From positions 17,938 to 39,812 of the forward strand of contig MEWF01000010.1 of assembly GCA_001773255.1 (NCBI GenBank): 21,875 nt of DNA. Reading direction: 5' to 3'. The position numbers and the translations under genes were made by a program. The notes below the pieces were generated by a model, which was given only the letters and a program-made list of their open reading frames with translations, was not told where the DNA came from and made no database searches. Origin of the DNA: a candidate division WWE3 bacterium RIFOXYC2_FULL_42_13 (lineage in GTDB: Bacteria; Patescibacteriota; WWE3; UBA101185; UBA10185). Numbering within the stretch: the first letter of the stretch is position 1; each line of letters opens with the position of its first letter. This document shows, piece after piece, positions 14,879-21,221 of this stretch.

Positions 14879-15871
14879 ATGTTCTTCCCGGAATTTACCA
14901 TTACTCAGAAAACATTAAAGAATATCGGAACGGTAGAATATTCCCGCGCAATTGCGGACAGTGTAAAAATTCTTCCGGTGTGGGAAAAACAGCTGAGAAA
15001 AGAATCGTTGATCTCGAGAATATACTCCCTCCTAAAGATCGAAGGAACGGGTATCGATGAACAAACTATAAAGGCGTCCCTGGAAGGATTTACCGAAAAT
15101 AAACCTCAGGAGGTCACGAATTTCGCCGACGCATTGAGATCAATAAGGGAGATCGGAAGAAAGCTGGAGCTGGAAGAGATCGATATAAAATATATAAACC
15201 AAACACTTACACAACGTCTGCTCCCCAAAACAAAACAAGGTTCGTACAGGACACTTAAAAAAACGGGACGTCCGGATCCGGGGGAAATTTTAGCCAAAAT
15301 AGTAACTCTCTTTGACTGGCTGAACAGTCTCGACGCACGGGAAAATCATCCTCTAATAACCGCAGCGATACTTTCCGCGGAGATGCTAAGAATTGAGCCG
15401 TTCGAAAATTTTAACCAGTCCACGGCGTCGATGGCATTCGATCTCGTACTAGAATCCTACGGCTACAGTCTCGAAGGTTTAATAGAGATCGATTCCTACT
15501 TTTTAAGTTCGCGAAAAGAATTCGAGGAAGCGTTGGCAGAAATTGAAAAAAATAATTTTGATTATACTCACTGGCTCGAATATATAACACACGGTTTCTC
15601 CGCTAAAACATACAATCTGGTCGAAAAAATAAAATTGCTGGAAAAGGATACCAAGGTCGCAAAGGCCACAGGAAGGGTAAAAGTCACCGAAAGACAGGAA
15701 CGCATAATTGAGTATCTCCAGGATTACGGCCTTCTACAGAACAAAGATTTTCCCGTTGTCTTCCCCGGAATTTCCGAAGACACTGTTCTGCGGGATCTTA
15801 AATCCCTTCTCGACCGTGGAATTGTCAAAAAATCGGGTAGCACTAAATCTTCCCGTTACGAACTTAGCTAG
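14879..15871 (+). CDS. Fic-fold protein with degenerate active site and C-terminal winged helix
   Basis: This 330-aa protein has the layout of class II Fic (Fido) proteins: an N-terminal helix with IEG (54-56) resembling the inhibitory motif, the Fic core at ~100-240 (GSYRTL at 121-126, PDPGEI, HPLITAAILSAEML), and a helix-turn-helix/winged-helix domain at ~268-330 (ERQERIIEYL ... SEDTVLRDLKSLLDRGIV). The catalytic loop, normally HPFxxGNGRxxR, reads EPFENFNQSTAS (173-184): the catalytic His is Glu, both loop glycines and the arginines are gone, and only Asn remains. AMP transfer is therefore unlikely. A repurposed regulator, with Fic as sensor and winged helix as DNA binder, is the natural guess. 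It lies between recF and a DNA ligase, and its last codons precede the ligase promoter. Confidence 0.82.
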   Translation: MFFPEFTITQKTLKNIGTVEYSRAIADSVKILPVWEKQLRKESLISRIYSLLKIEGTGIDEQTIKASLEGFTENKPQEVTNFADALRSIREIGRKLELEEIDIKYINQTLTQRLLPKTKQGSYRTLKKTGRPDPGEILAKIVTLFDWLNSLDARENHPLITAAILSAEMLRIEPFENFNQSTASMAFDLVLESYGYSLEGLIEIDSYFLSSRKEFEEALAEIEKNNFDYTHWLEYITHGFSAKTYNLVEKIKLLEKDTKVAKATGRVKVTERQERIIEYLQDYGLLQNKDFPVVFPGISEDTVLRDLKSLLDRGIVKKSGSTKSSRYELS

Positions 15872-15874
15872 TGA

Positions 15875-15880
15875 TAGAAT
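15875..15880 (+). promoter_or_regulatory. -10 box of the DNA ligase gene (leaderless type)
   Basis: TAGAAT, 6 nt before ATG 15887 and 3 nt after the stop of the Fic-fold gene. No clear -35 and no Shine-Dalgarno. Confidence 0.5.
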
Positions 15881-15886
15881 AGACAC

Positions 15887-17644
15887 ATGAAATTCAAAGA
15901 GTTTGCAACGTATTTGGAACGTCTGGAAACCACTCCCAAAAGATTAGAAATAACCGACATTCTTGTCGAACTTATCGGAAAGCTCGAACATGAAGAAACT
16001 CCGCAGGCTGTTTATTTATCACTGGGATATTTAAAAGCTCCTTTCGAAAACAGGGTGTTCAATATGGCGGACAGACAGGTAGTAAAAATCCTGCAGGCCC
16101 TCACGAATGAAAACGTGGCTGCTCTTTACGCGGAACTCGGAGATCTGGGTTCCGTAGCCAAAAATGTCCTGTCCAAAAATATTGATAATAAATACAGCAT
16201 TACAGAAGTCTATGGAAAATTAATGGAGATCGCCTGCATAGAAGGCTCGGGTTCGGTAGAACTAAAGATGAAAAAAACTACGGTTCTTCTTAATTCCGTA
16301 GACTCTCTTTCGGCAAAATTCATAACAAGAATTATTTTAGGGACAGTTCGGCTTGGGTTCACGGAACTCACTGTTGTAAGTGCCCTGGCTTTGATAACAG
16401 GCGATAAAAAACTGTCCGAGAAGATAGAACGTGTTTACAACGAGCACCCGGATATCGGCCTCATCGCGCAAAGAATTAAGGAAGATGGCGTCGCGGGACT
16501 CAAAAAGATTGACATAGAACCCGGAGTTCCGGTACTTTCACAAAAGGCTCAACGGGTGAGCGGGATGGAAGAGGCATTTGAAAGACTCCCGCACGTCTGG
16601 GCTGAATTTAAATTTGACGGCACGCGTGTTCAGCTTCACATGGACAGAAATAAAAAGGGAGTGATTGGCAAAGAATCTGCGGATCTTTTCGGAGAGTCGA
16701 CCAAGAAATTTCTCATGAAAACTTATACAAGGAATCTCGAAGAAACAACGCATCAGTACCCTGACCTTCTGGAAGCGGCCGACAAACAGATCAAAGCCGA
16801 TTCGGTAATACTCGACGGCGAGGCGATAGGATACAACAGAGCGACAGGTGATTTTCTTCCGTTTCAGGAAACGATACAAAGAAAAAGAAAACACGGCATT
16901 ACAGAAGCGGCAAAAAATATTCCGTTAAAATATTTTGTGTTCGACATACTGTACCTGAATGGTAAGTCAACAACCGAGCTGCCTTTACGGGAAAGAAAGA
17001 GAATACTCCGGGGAATTGTAAGTGCCGGGGACACTTTAGTAGTGGATGACGACATGGAAACGGAAAGCTTCGAAAGGCTGGTCGAGTATTTCGAGCTTGC
17101 AAAAGAAAAGGGTTTGGAAGGACTTATTGTAAAAAACCCGGATGATAACTATCAGGCGGGAGCACGGAGCTACTCATGGATAAAACTTAAAAAAGCCGAC
17201 GAAAAGTTGCTGGACGACTCGGTCGATTGTGTCCTTCTGGGCTATTACCACGGCAAGGGTGTGAGATCAAAGTTCGGGATTGGAGGTTTCTTGGTGGGTG
17301 TAAAAGACGAAAACAACGAGGTGTATAAAACTGTCACAAAAGTAGGTACGGGATTAACTGATGAAGAGTGGGTTAAGATTAAAAAACTCGCGGACAAACA
17401 CAAAACTAAAACTGTCCCGAAAAATGTTCTGATAGACAGGACACTTTTACCCAACGTGATTGTAGAACCCGTCATAGTTTTGGAGATAGGGGCCGACGAG
17501 ATCAGTGTGTCTCAAAATCATACGTCCGGTTATGCCTTGAGATTCCCGAGATTGATAAAATTCAGGGAAGATAAAAATCCGTCCGAAGCTACTACCCTTA
17601 AAGAAATAGAGCTGATGTTCAGGAAACAAAGGGGAAAGGTGTAA
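15887..17644 (+). CDS. ATP-dependent DNA ligase (archaeal/eukaryotic type I)
   Basis: A 585-aa ligase with an N-terminal DNA-binding domain (~1-215), a nucleotidyltransferase domain and an OB-fold. Motif I is EFKFDGTRVQ with nucleophilic Lys242, motif III YFVFDILYLNG (349-359), motif IV EGLIVK (411-416), motif V SWIKLKK (430-436) and motif VI RFPRLIKFREDK (552-563). All catalytic residues are intact. It seals nicks through an enzyme-AMP intermediate using ATP. This large form is typical of archaea; most bacteria rely on NAD-dependent LigA, but such ligases recur in CPR genomes. Ancient transfer is likely (inference). ATG 15887 has TAGAAT 6 nt upstream. Three bp separate it from the next gene. 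It could serve repair alongside Fpg and RecF. Confidence 0.96.
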   Translation: MKFKEFATYLERLETTPKRLEITDILVELIGKLEHEETPQAVYLSLGYLKAPFENRVFNMADRQVVKILQALTNENVAALYAELGDLGSVAKNVLSKNIDNKYSITEVYGKLMEIACIEGSGSVELKMKKTTVLLNSVDSLSAKFITRIILGTVRLGFTELTVVSALALITGDKKLSEKIERVYNEHPDIGLIAQRIKEDGVAGLKKIDIEPGVPVLSQKAQRVSGMEEAFERLPHVWAEFKFDGTRVQLHMDRNKKGVIGKESADLFGESTKKFLMKTYTRNLEETTHQYPDLLEAADKQIKADSVILDGEAIGYNRATGDFLPFQETIQRKRKHGITEAAKNIPLKYFVFDILYLNGKSTTELPLRERKRILRGIVSAGDTLVVDDDMETESFERLVEYFELAKEKGLEGLIVKNPDDNYQAGARSYSWIKLKKADEKLLDDSVDCVLLGYYHGKGVRSKFGIGGFLVGVKDENNEVYKTVTKVGTGLTDEEWVKIKKLADKHKTKTVPKNVLIDRTLLPNVIVEPVIVLEIGADEISVSQNHTSGYALRFPRLIKFREDKNPSEATTLKEIELMFRKQRGKV

Positions 17645-17647
17645 AAT

Positions 17648-17995
17648 ATGGAACCGGAAAATAACACATCAGATCCTGGACCGGATCCTAGAATTGCAGC
17701 GGCCCTTTCGTATCTGCTCCCCCCTCTCTCGGGCATCTTCTTTATACTGAAAGAGAAAGAGAATGATTTCGTAAGGTTTCACGCCCATCAATCTGCCCTG
17801 TTCGGGATGGTCTCGTACATTTTATATTGGGTCTCCTCAATATCTCTGCCCGCACTTCTGGGATTTCCGGTCTATAAATTCGTTTCGGCCGCCGCAATCC
17901 TAATGTGGATGTTTTTAATATTGAAAGCTTTCGCGGGAGATGAATATGAGCTTCCTTACATCGGTAAAATCGCGAGAGAACAGTCGAAGAAGTAG
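17648..17995 (+). CDS. small membrane protein, DUF4870-like
   Basis: 115 aa with a hydrophilic N-terminus and about three membrane segments (~17-34, 49-70, 77-95). The motif FVRFHAHQSALF (41-52) after the first segment and the closing FAGDEYELPYIGKIA are typical of DUF4870-like small membrane proteins. Their function is unknown. It starts 3 bp after the ligase stop, with a weak Shine-Dalgarno (AAAGGTG) inside the end of the ligase gene, so it is probably co-transcribed and translationally linked. Confidence 0.75.
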   Translation: MEPENNTSDPGPDPRIAAALSYLLPPLSGIFFILKEKENDFVRFHAHQSALFGMVSYILYWVSSISLPALLGFPVYKFVSAAAILMWMFLILKAFAGDEYELPYIGKIAREQSKK

Positions 17996-18019
17996 AGCCA
18001 AACTGCCCGAATAAAACAT

Positions 18020-18298
18020 ATGGAAAAAATAGGAAAAGTATTACAAAAAAGAAATATCGTCAGTGATGTAAGAAATAAGCACGAGTTTCAGGCATTCGGC
18101 AACAGGCTTGCCGACGAACTTAACGATCGGAAACACCGTTCTCTCTACATAAAACTCGCCAAAACCGAGGACCGCGCTCTGCTGGAAGCTGCCCGGGATT
18201 TCGTAATGGGATCGGAAAAAGCGACCACAAAGGGGCGTTTGTTCATGTGGAAACTGAGTGAACTTAAAAAACAAAGGTTGAACAAAAAATCCGAATAA
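18020..18298 (+). CDS. small charged protein of unknown function (92 aa)
   Basis: Not recognised. A highly charged, basic, helical protein (VLQKRNIVSDVRNKHEFQAFGNRLADEL, then YIKLAKTEDRALLEAARDF, then a Lys-rich tail) without membrane segments or cysteines. The sequence and codon use look coding, and it fits tightly between two genes (24 bp before, 16 bp after). Its charge and size would suit nucleic-acid or ribosome binding, which is only a guess. No Shine-Dalgarno is visible. Confidence 0.65.
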   Translation: MEKIGKVLQKRNIVSDVRNKHEFQAFGNRLADELNDRKHRSLYIKLAKTEDRALLEAARDFVMGSEKATTKGRLFMWKLSELKKQRLNKKSE

Positions 18299-18300
18299 AC

Positions 18301-18306
18301 TAATAT
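18301..18306 (+). promoter_or_regulatory. candidate -10 box before the five-helix membrane protein
   Basis: TAATAT, 8 nt before ATG 18315, just after the upstream stop. It follows the same layout as other leaderless-type starts here but is weaker. Confidence 0.3.
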
Positions 18307-18314
18307 TTAGACAC

Positions 18315-18860
18315 ATGGACAAAAAAAGCGTTCTTTCTCTCCAAACACAATTTATTATCTCTGCGGTAGTCGCTGTAGTTTTCCTTGCGGCGGTAGTTGA
18401 AAGTTCCGTAGTGAACATTGTATTCATCGTACTGGCCTCTTTTTTAGGTACTTTCGTGCTCGACCTCGAATACCCTCTATACGCGTATTTTTTCGAACCT
18501 GAAAAAGGCTTTTCCAGGAATTTTAAAAATTACATTAAAGACAAGGACTACAGGGGTGCTTTGAAATATGTTTTTTATAATAAGGGGGATGTTGTGGACA
18601 AATCTTTGAACAGCGCCCTCTTCCAAATAATATTCGCTGTCTTAACAGTACTCGTCGCTTACACATCGAGCTCACGTATAGTGACTGCCCTAATTTTCTC
18701 GATATTCGCAAACTCGATCTTCAAAATGTGGGAACACTACTTTAACGGACAGACCGATGAGTGGTTCTGGGCCTTAAAAAACAAGCCGGATAAGAAGGGA
18801 GTCATCCTTTATTCCGCGGCAATGATAATGGTTCTGGTGGTAAGTTTTCTAATCGTCTAA
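18315..18860 (+). CDS. polytopic membrane protein of unknown function (181 aa)
   Basis: Not recognised. About five hydrophobic segments (~12-28, 32-50, 100-117, 121-137, 162-181), with a soluble loop at ~57-98 (EPEKGFSRNFKNYIKDKDYRGALKYVFYNKG). Conserved-looking polar or aromatic residues lie inside or beside the membrane: DLEYPLYAYFF (50-60) and MWEHYFNGQTDEWFW (138-152), with acidic and His residues that could form a membrane-embedded site. Its TAA stop directly abuts the GTG start of lgt, so the two are translationally coupled, suggesting a link to the membrane or lipoprotein process (inference). Confidence 0.7.
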   Translation: MDKKSVLSLQTQFIISAVVAVVFLAAVVESSVVNIVFIVLASFLGTFVLDLEYPLYAYFFEPEKGFSRNFKNYIKDKDYRGALKYVFYNKGDVVDKSLNSALFQIIFAVLTVLVAYTSSSRIVTALIFSIFANSIFKMWEHYFNGQTDEWFWALKNKPDKKGVILYSAAMIMVLVVSFLIV

Positions 18861-19529
18861 GTGGTATCTCTATACGGAATTCTAATATCCATATCTATCC
18901 TTGCCTGTATATTAACGGCAGAAAAAGTTTTCCCGGAAAAGAAAAAGGAAATCTGGGACGTGGGACTTTACGCTGTTATATCAGGCATATTAGGCGCCCG
19001 CCTATACCACATAATAGACTACTGGCAATACTACCGGACGGCTCCTGTGGAAATACTTAAAGTTTGGAACGGCGGTCTGGGCATTTGGGGCGCTGTATTG
19101 GGAGGTATTGTTGGGCTGAGTATCTATTCATCAGTTCATAAAAAGATGTTTCTGGAAACCGCTGATGTTGCAGCGACGGTACTTCCACTCGGACAGGCAA
19201 TCGGAAGGTGGGGAAATTTCGTCAACTCGGAACTAGCCGGTAAAGAAACTACACTCCCGTGGGCAATACAAGGCAAACATCCGATTTTTTTCTACGAATC
19301 TCTATCGAACCTTTTACTCTTTCTCTTTTTGGTAAGTATGACAAAAAAAGAACGCGTTCCGGGCGTTTTACTTTCCATATACCTCGCCGGGTACGGCGTC
19401 ATAAGATTTTTTCTGGAGTTTTTGCGCGTTAATCCGTGGAAGTTCGGCGCCTTGTATGTAGCCCAAATGGTATCTATACTTTCAATAGTAGTGTCGGTAT
19501 TTATTTTTATGAGGGGGCGCCGGAAATGA
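18861..19529 (+). CDS. lgt: prolipoprotein diacylglyceryl transferase (Lgt)
   Basis: A 222-aa polytopic membrane enzyme that moves diacylglycerol from phosphatidylglycerol to the lipobox cysteine of prolipoproteins. Motifs are GARLYHIIDYW (45-55), WNGGLGIWGAVLGG (69-82), the Lgt signature GQAIGRWGNFVNSE (111-124, with Arg116), HPIFFYES (140-147) and YGVIRFFLEFLR (178-189). It is shorter than E. coli Lgt (291 aa). The essential histidine of E. coli GGLSFHGG is Trp here (GGLGIWGA), a form I associate with actinobacterial Lgt. The start is GTG directly after the upstream stop. The 3' end overlaps rpiB by ATGA. Its presence implies that the organism makes lipoproteins. Confidence 0.94.
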   Translation: MVSLYGILISISILACILTAEKVFPEKKKEIWDVGLYAVISGILGARLYHIIDYWQYYRTAPVEILKVWNGGLGIWGAVLGGIVGLSIYSSVHKKMFLETADVAATVLPLGQAIGRWGNFVNSELAGKETTLPWAIQGKHPIFFYESLSNLLLFLFLVSMTKKERVPGVLLSIYLAGYGVIRFFLEFLRVNPWKFGALYVAQMVSILSIVVSVFIFMRGRRK

Positions 19530-19954
19530 TATTTTTATCATCCGATCATGGAGGTATAGACATAAAAAAAGAGCTAGCAAGATACCTGGAGGAAAGCGGA
19601 ATTCCACACGAGGACCTGGGGCCATTCACTTTTGATCCTCAGGACGACTACCCGGACTACACGGAAAAACTTGTGAAAAAGATGTTGGAAACACCGGACT
19701 CCCGCGGAGTACTTATCTGCAAAAACGGGGTCGGCGTAACCATTGCCGCCAACAGGTATAAAGGGATAAGAGCCGGGCTTTCATGGAACGAAACCCATGC
19801 CGCTTCCTCAAGAAGAGACGATGACACAAATGTGCTCACCCTAGCCGCAGATTACGTCAAAATCCATGAAGCGCTCACTATATTTAAATCGTGGGTGAAC
19901 ACTCCTTTTAGCAATGAGGAAAGACATAAAAGAAGATTGGCCAAAATATTATGA
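19526..19954 (+). CDS. rpiB: RpiB/LacAB-family sugar-phosphate isomerase (ribose-5-phosphate isomerase B-like)
   Basis: 142 aa, the family's normal length. DHGG (7-10) starts the fold, Cys65 in LICKNGVG is at the catalytic cysteine position, and IAANRYKGIRAGL (73-85) and TNVLTLAADYV (101-111) are typical. RpiB interconverts ribose 5-phosphate and ribulose 5-phosphate. Two active-site features differ from E. coli: the anion-hole CGTG is CKNG, and the histidine of RQHND is Asp (RRDDD, ~97-101). Substrate range could therefore be altered. ATG 19526 was chosen because it begins the family's N-terminal strand and overlaps lgt by ATGA; a longer reading starting at 19436 would lie inside lgt. A G-rich run (GAGGGGG) ~9 nt upstream may act as Shine-Dalgarno. 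Confidence 0.88.
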   Translation: MIFLSSDHGGIDIKKELARYLEESGIPHEDLGPFTFDPQDDYPDYTEKLVKKMLETPDSRGVLICKNGVGVTIAANRYKGIRAGLSWNETHAASSRRDDDTNVLTLAADYVKIHEALTIFKSWVNTPFSNEERHKRRLAKIL

Positions 19955-20577
19955 TCATTCCTGCCATTCTTGAGAAAAAACCTGAAGAGATCAGACGAAA
20001 GATCCGTCTTATCGACGGACAGTGCGAATACATACAAATCGACATCGCCGACGGAAAATTCGTATCTGAAAGTTCTTACGCCAACATTGAGGATATCGCT
20101 TCTTTTGAGCCCATTTCAAAACTTGAGTTACACCTTATGACTGATCACCCCGAAATATACGTCGAAGAAAGTTATCAAAGTATATTCAAAATCTCCGCTC
20201 ATATAGAGGCGAGGGGCATCGAAGATTTTATAAGAAAAGCCGTAACGAAAAGGTACACAGTAGGAATAAGTGTTAAACCCGAAACCCCGCTCGAAAATAT
20301 CGATCATTTGCCCGGGGGAATAAGTTTTGTCCAATTTTTAACCGTGCGCCCGGGAAAACAAGGCAACGAAATAATCCGCGATGTTTTTCCGAAGATCAGC
20401 AGTTTTAAACAAAACCACCCCGGCATAAGAATTCAGGTCGACGGGGGCGTTAACGAACAAAATTTACAGGAAGTCTTGAAATTGGGCGTGGATGATGTTG
20501 TAATTGGTTCTCAGATATTTGACTCAGAAAATCCTGCCGGGATGCTTACAAAATTAAAAGAAATAATTCTACAATGA
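19951..20577 (+). CDS. rpe: ribulose-phosphate 3-epimerase-like TIM barrel (Rpe family, divergent)
   Basis: 208 aa, near the family's ~215-225. Family landmarks are PAIL at the N-terminus (PSIL in classical Rpe), IQIDIADGKF (28-37), LELHLMTDHP (58-67), VDGGV (163-167) and VIGSQIF (184-190). Rpe interconverts ribulose 5-phosphate and xylulose 5-phosphate with a metal held by two His and two Asp. Asp31, His61 and Asp164 are in place, but the first metal histidine is Gln29, and the NPGFGGQ phosphate loop reads RPGKQGN (133-139). Activity may be retained or shifted to another ketose phosphate. It overlaps rpiB and the next gene by 4 nt each (ATGA), so the trio is translationally coupled. Confidence 0.85.
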   Translation: MIIPAILEKKPEEIRRKIRLIDGQCEYIQIDIADGKFVSESSYANIEDIASFEPISKLELHLMTDHPEIYVEESYQSIFKISAHIEARGIEDFIRKAVTKRYTVGISVKPETPLENIDHLPGGISFVQFLTVRPGKQGNEIIRDVFPKISSFKQNHPGIRIQVDGGVNEQNLQEVLKLGVDDVVIGSQIFDSENPAGMLTKLKEIILQ

Positions 20578-21170
20578 ACGACATAACCACAATTTCCTCG
20601 ATAGAGGGTGAGAATAAAATGTACAAACGTATCGCCTTTTTAGGCGGTGCCGCGTGGGAAGAGAGTGAAGAACCTTATACTCAGGCTTTCGATACAGCCA
20701 AGCTACTTGCTGAAAACGGATATGAGGTATTTGACGGCGGCGGTCCGGGGGTCATGAAGGCTGCAACAAAAGGGGCTCATGCCGGAGGCGGGAAAGCGTT
20801 TTCCATAACCTACCATCCCAATAAACCGAAAAGACATTACGAAGGAACCGATCTTACAAATGACGTCGACATGGAAATCGTAACACTCGACTACTTCGAC
20901 CGAACAAAAGTTCTATTGCAAAACACCGACGTTCACATAGTCTTCAAAGGAAGTATAGGAACATTAAGCGAATTCGGCATGTCGTGGGTCAGTTCCTGGA
21001 TACACGAACCCAACAGCAAACCGATTATAATGTTCGGCGATTTCTGGAACGAAGTCTTGGACGCCATCGAAAAAAATCTTTTTATAAAACCTGCTGAAAG
21101 AAAAATGTTAACGATTTGTTCAACTCCTCAGGAAGTGCTCAAATTTATTGATTCCATAAATCAAAAATAG
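20574..21170 (+). CDS. LOG-family protein (nucleotide 5'-monophosphate phosphoribohydrolase-like)
   Basis: 198 aa with a Rossmann-like LOG fold. RIAFLGGAAW (19-28), GGGPGVMKAATKGAHAGGG (55-73), LDYFDRTKVLL (105-115) and KGSIGTLSE (125-133) correspond to the family's GGGxxGLM, R-K and PGGxGTxxE motifs. Arg110 and Glu133, the expected catalytic pair, are kept, but the first P-G-G is K-G-S. LOG enzymes split a nucleoside monophosphate into base and ribose 5-phosphate, which fits the adjacent pentose-phosphate genes. Two starts are possible: 20574 (ATGA overlap with rpe) or 20619, which has a good Shine-Dalgarno GAGGGTGA (20604-20611) 7 nt upstream and removes a 15-residue extension not expected in the family. 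The bacterial substrate is uncertain. Confidence 0.85.
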   Translation: MNDITTISSIEGENKMYKRIAFLGGAAWEESEEPYTQAFDTAKLLAENGYEVFDGGGPGVMKAATKGAHAGGGKAFSITYHPNKPKRHYEGTDLTNDVDMEIVTLDYFDRTKVLLQNTDVHIVFKGSIGTLSEFGMSWVSSWIHEPNSKPIIMFGDFWNEVLDAIEKNLFIKPAERKMLTICSTPQEVLKFIDSINQK

Positions 21171-21185
21171 TCGCACCCCCGTTCC

Positions 21186-21214
21186 TTGTCCTCATTCTGC
21201 AAAGACCTTATACT
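21186..21214 (+). promoter_or_regulatory. transketolase promoter (leaderless type)
   Basis: -35 TTGTCC (21186-21191), a 17-bp spacer, -10 TATACT (21209-21214), then 7 nt to ATG 21222. It is one of the better two-box promoters here and has no Shine-Dalgarno. Confidence 0.65.
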
Positions 21215-21221
21215 ACAGATA

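Noticed and set aside
19436..19525. 30-residue N-terminal extension of the RpiB-like protein
   Set aside because: It is an out-of-frame read of the lgt 3' end; the family starts at MIFLSSDHGG and the ATGA overlap supports 19526.
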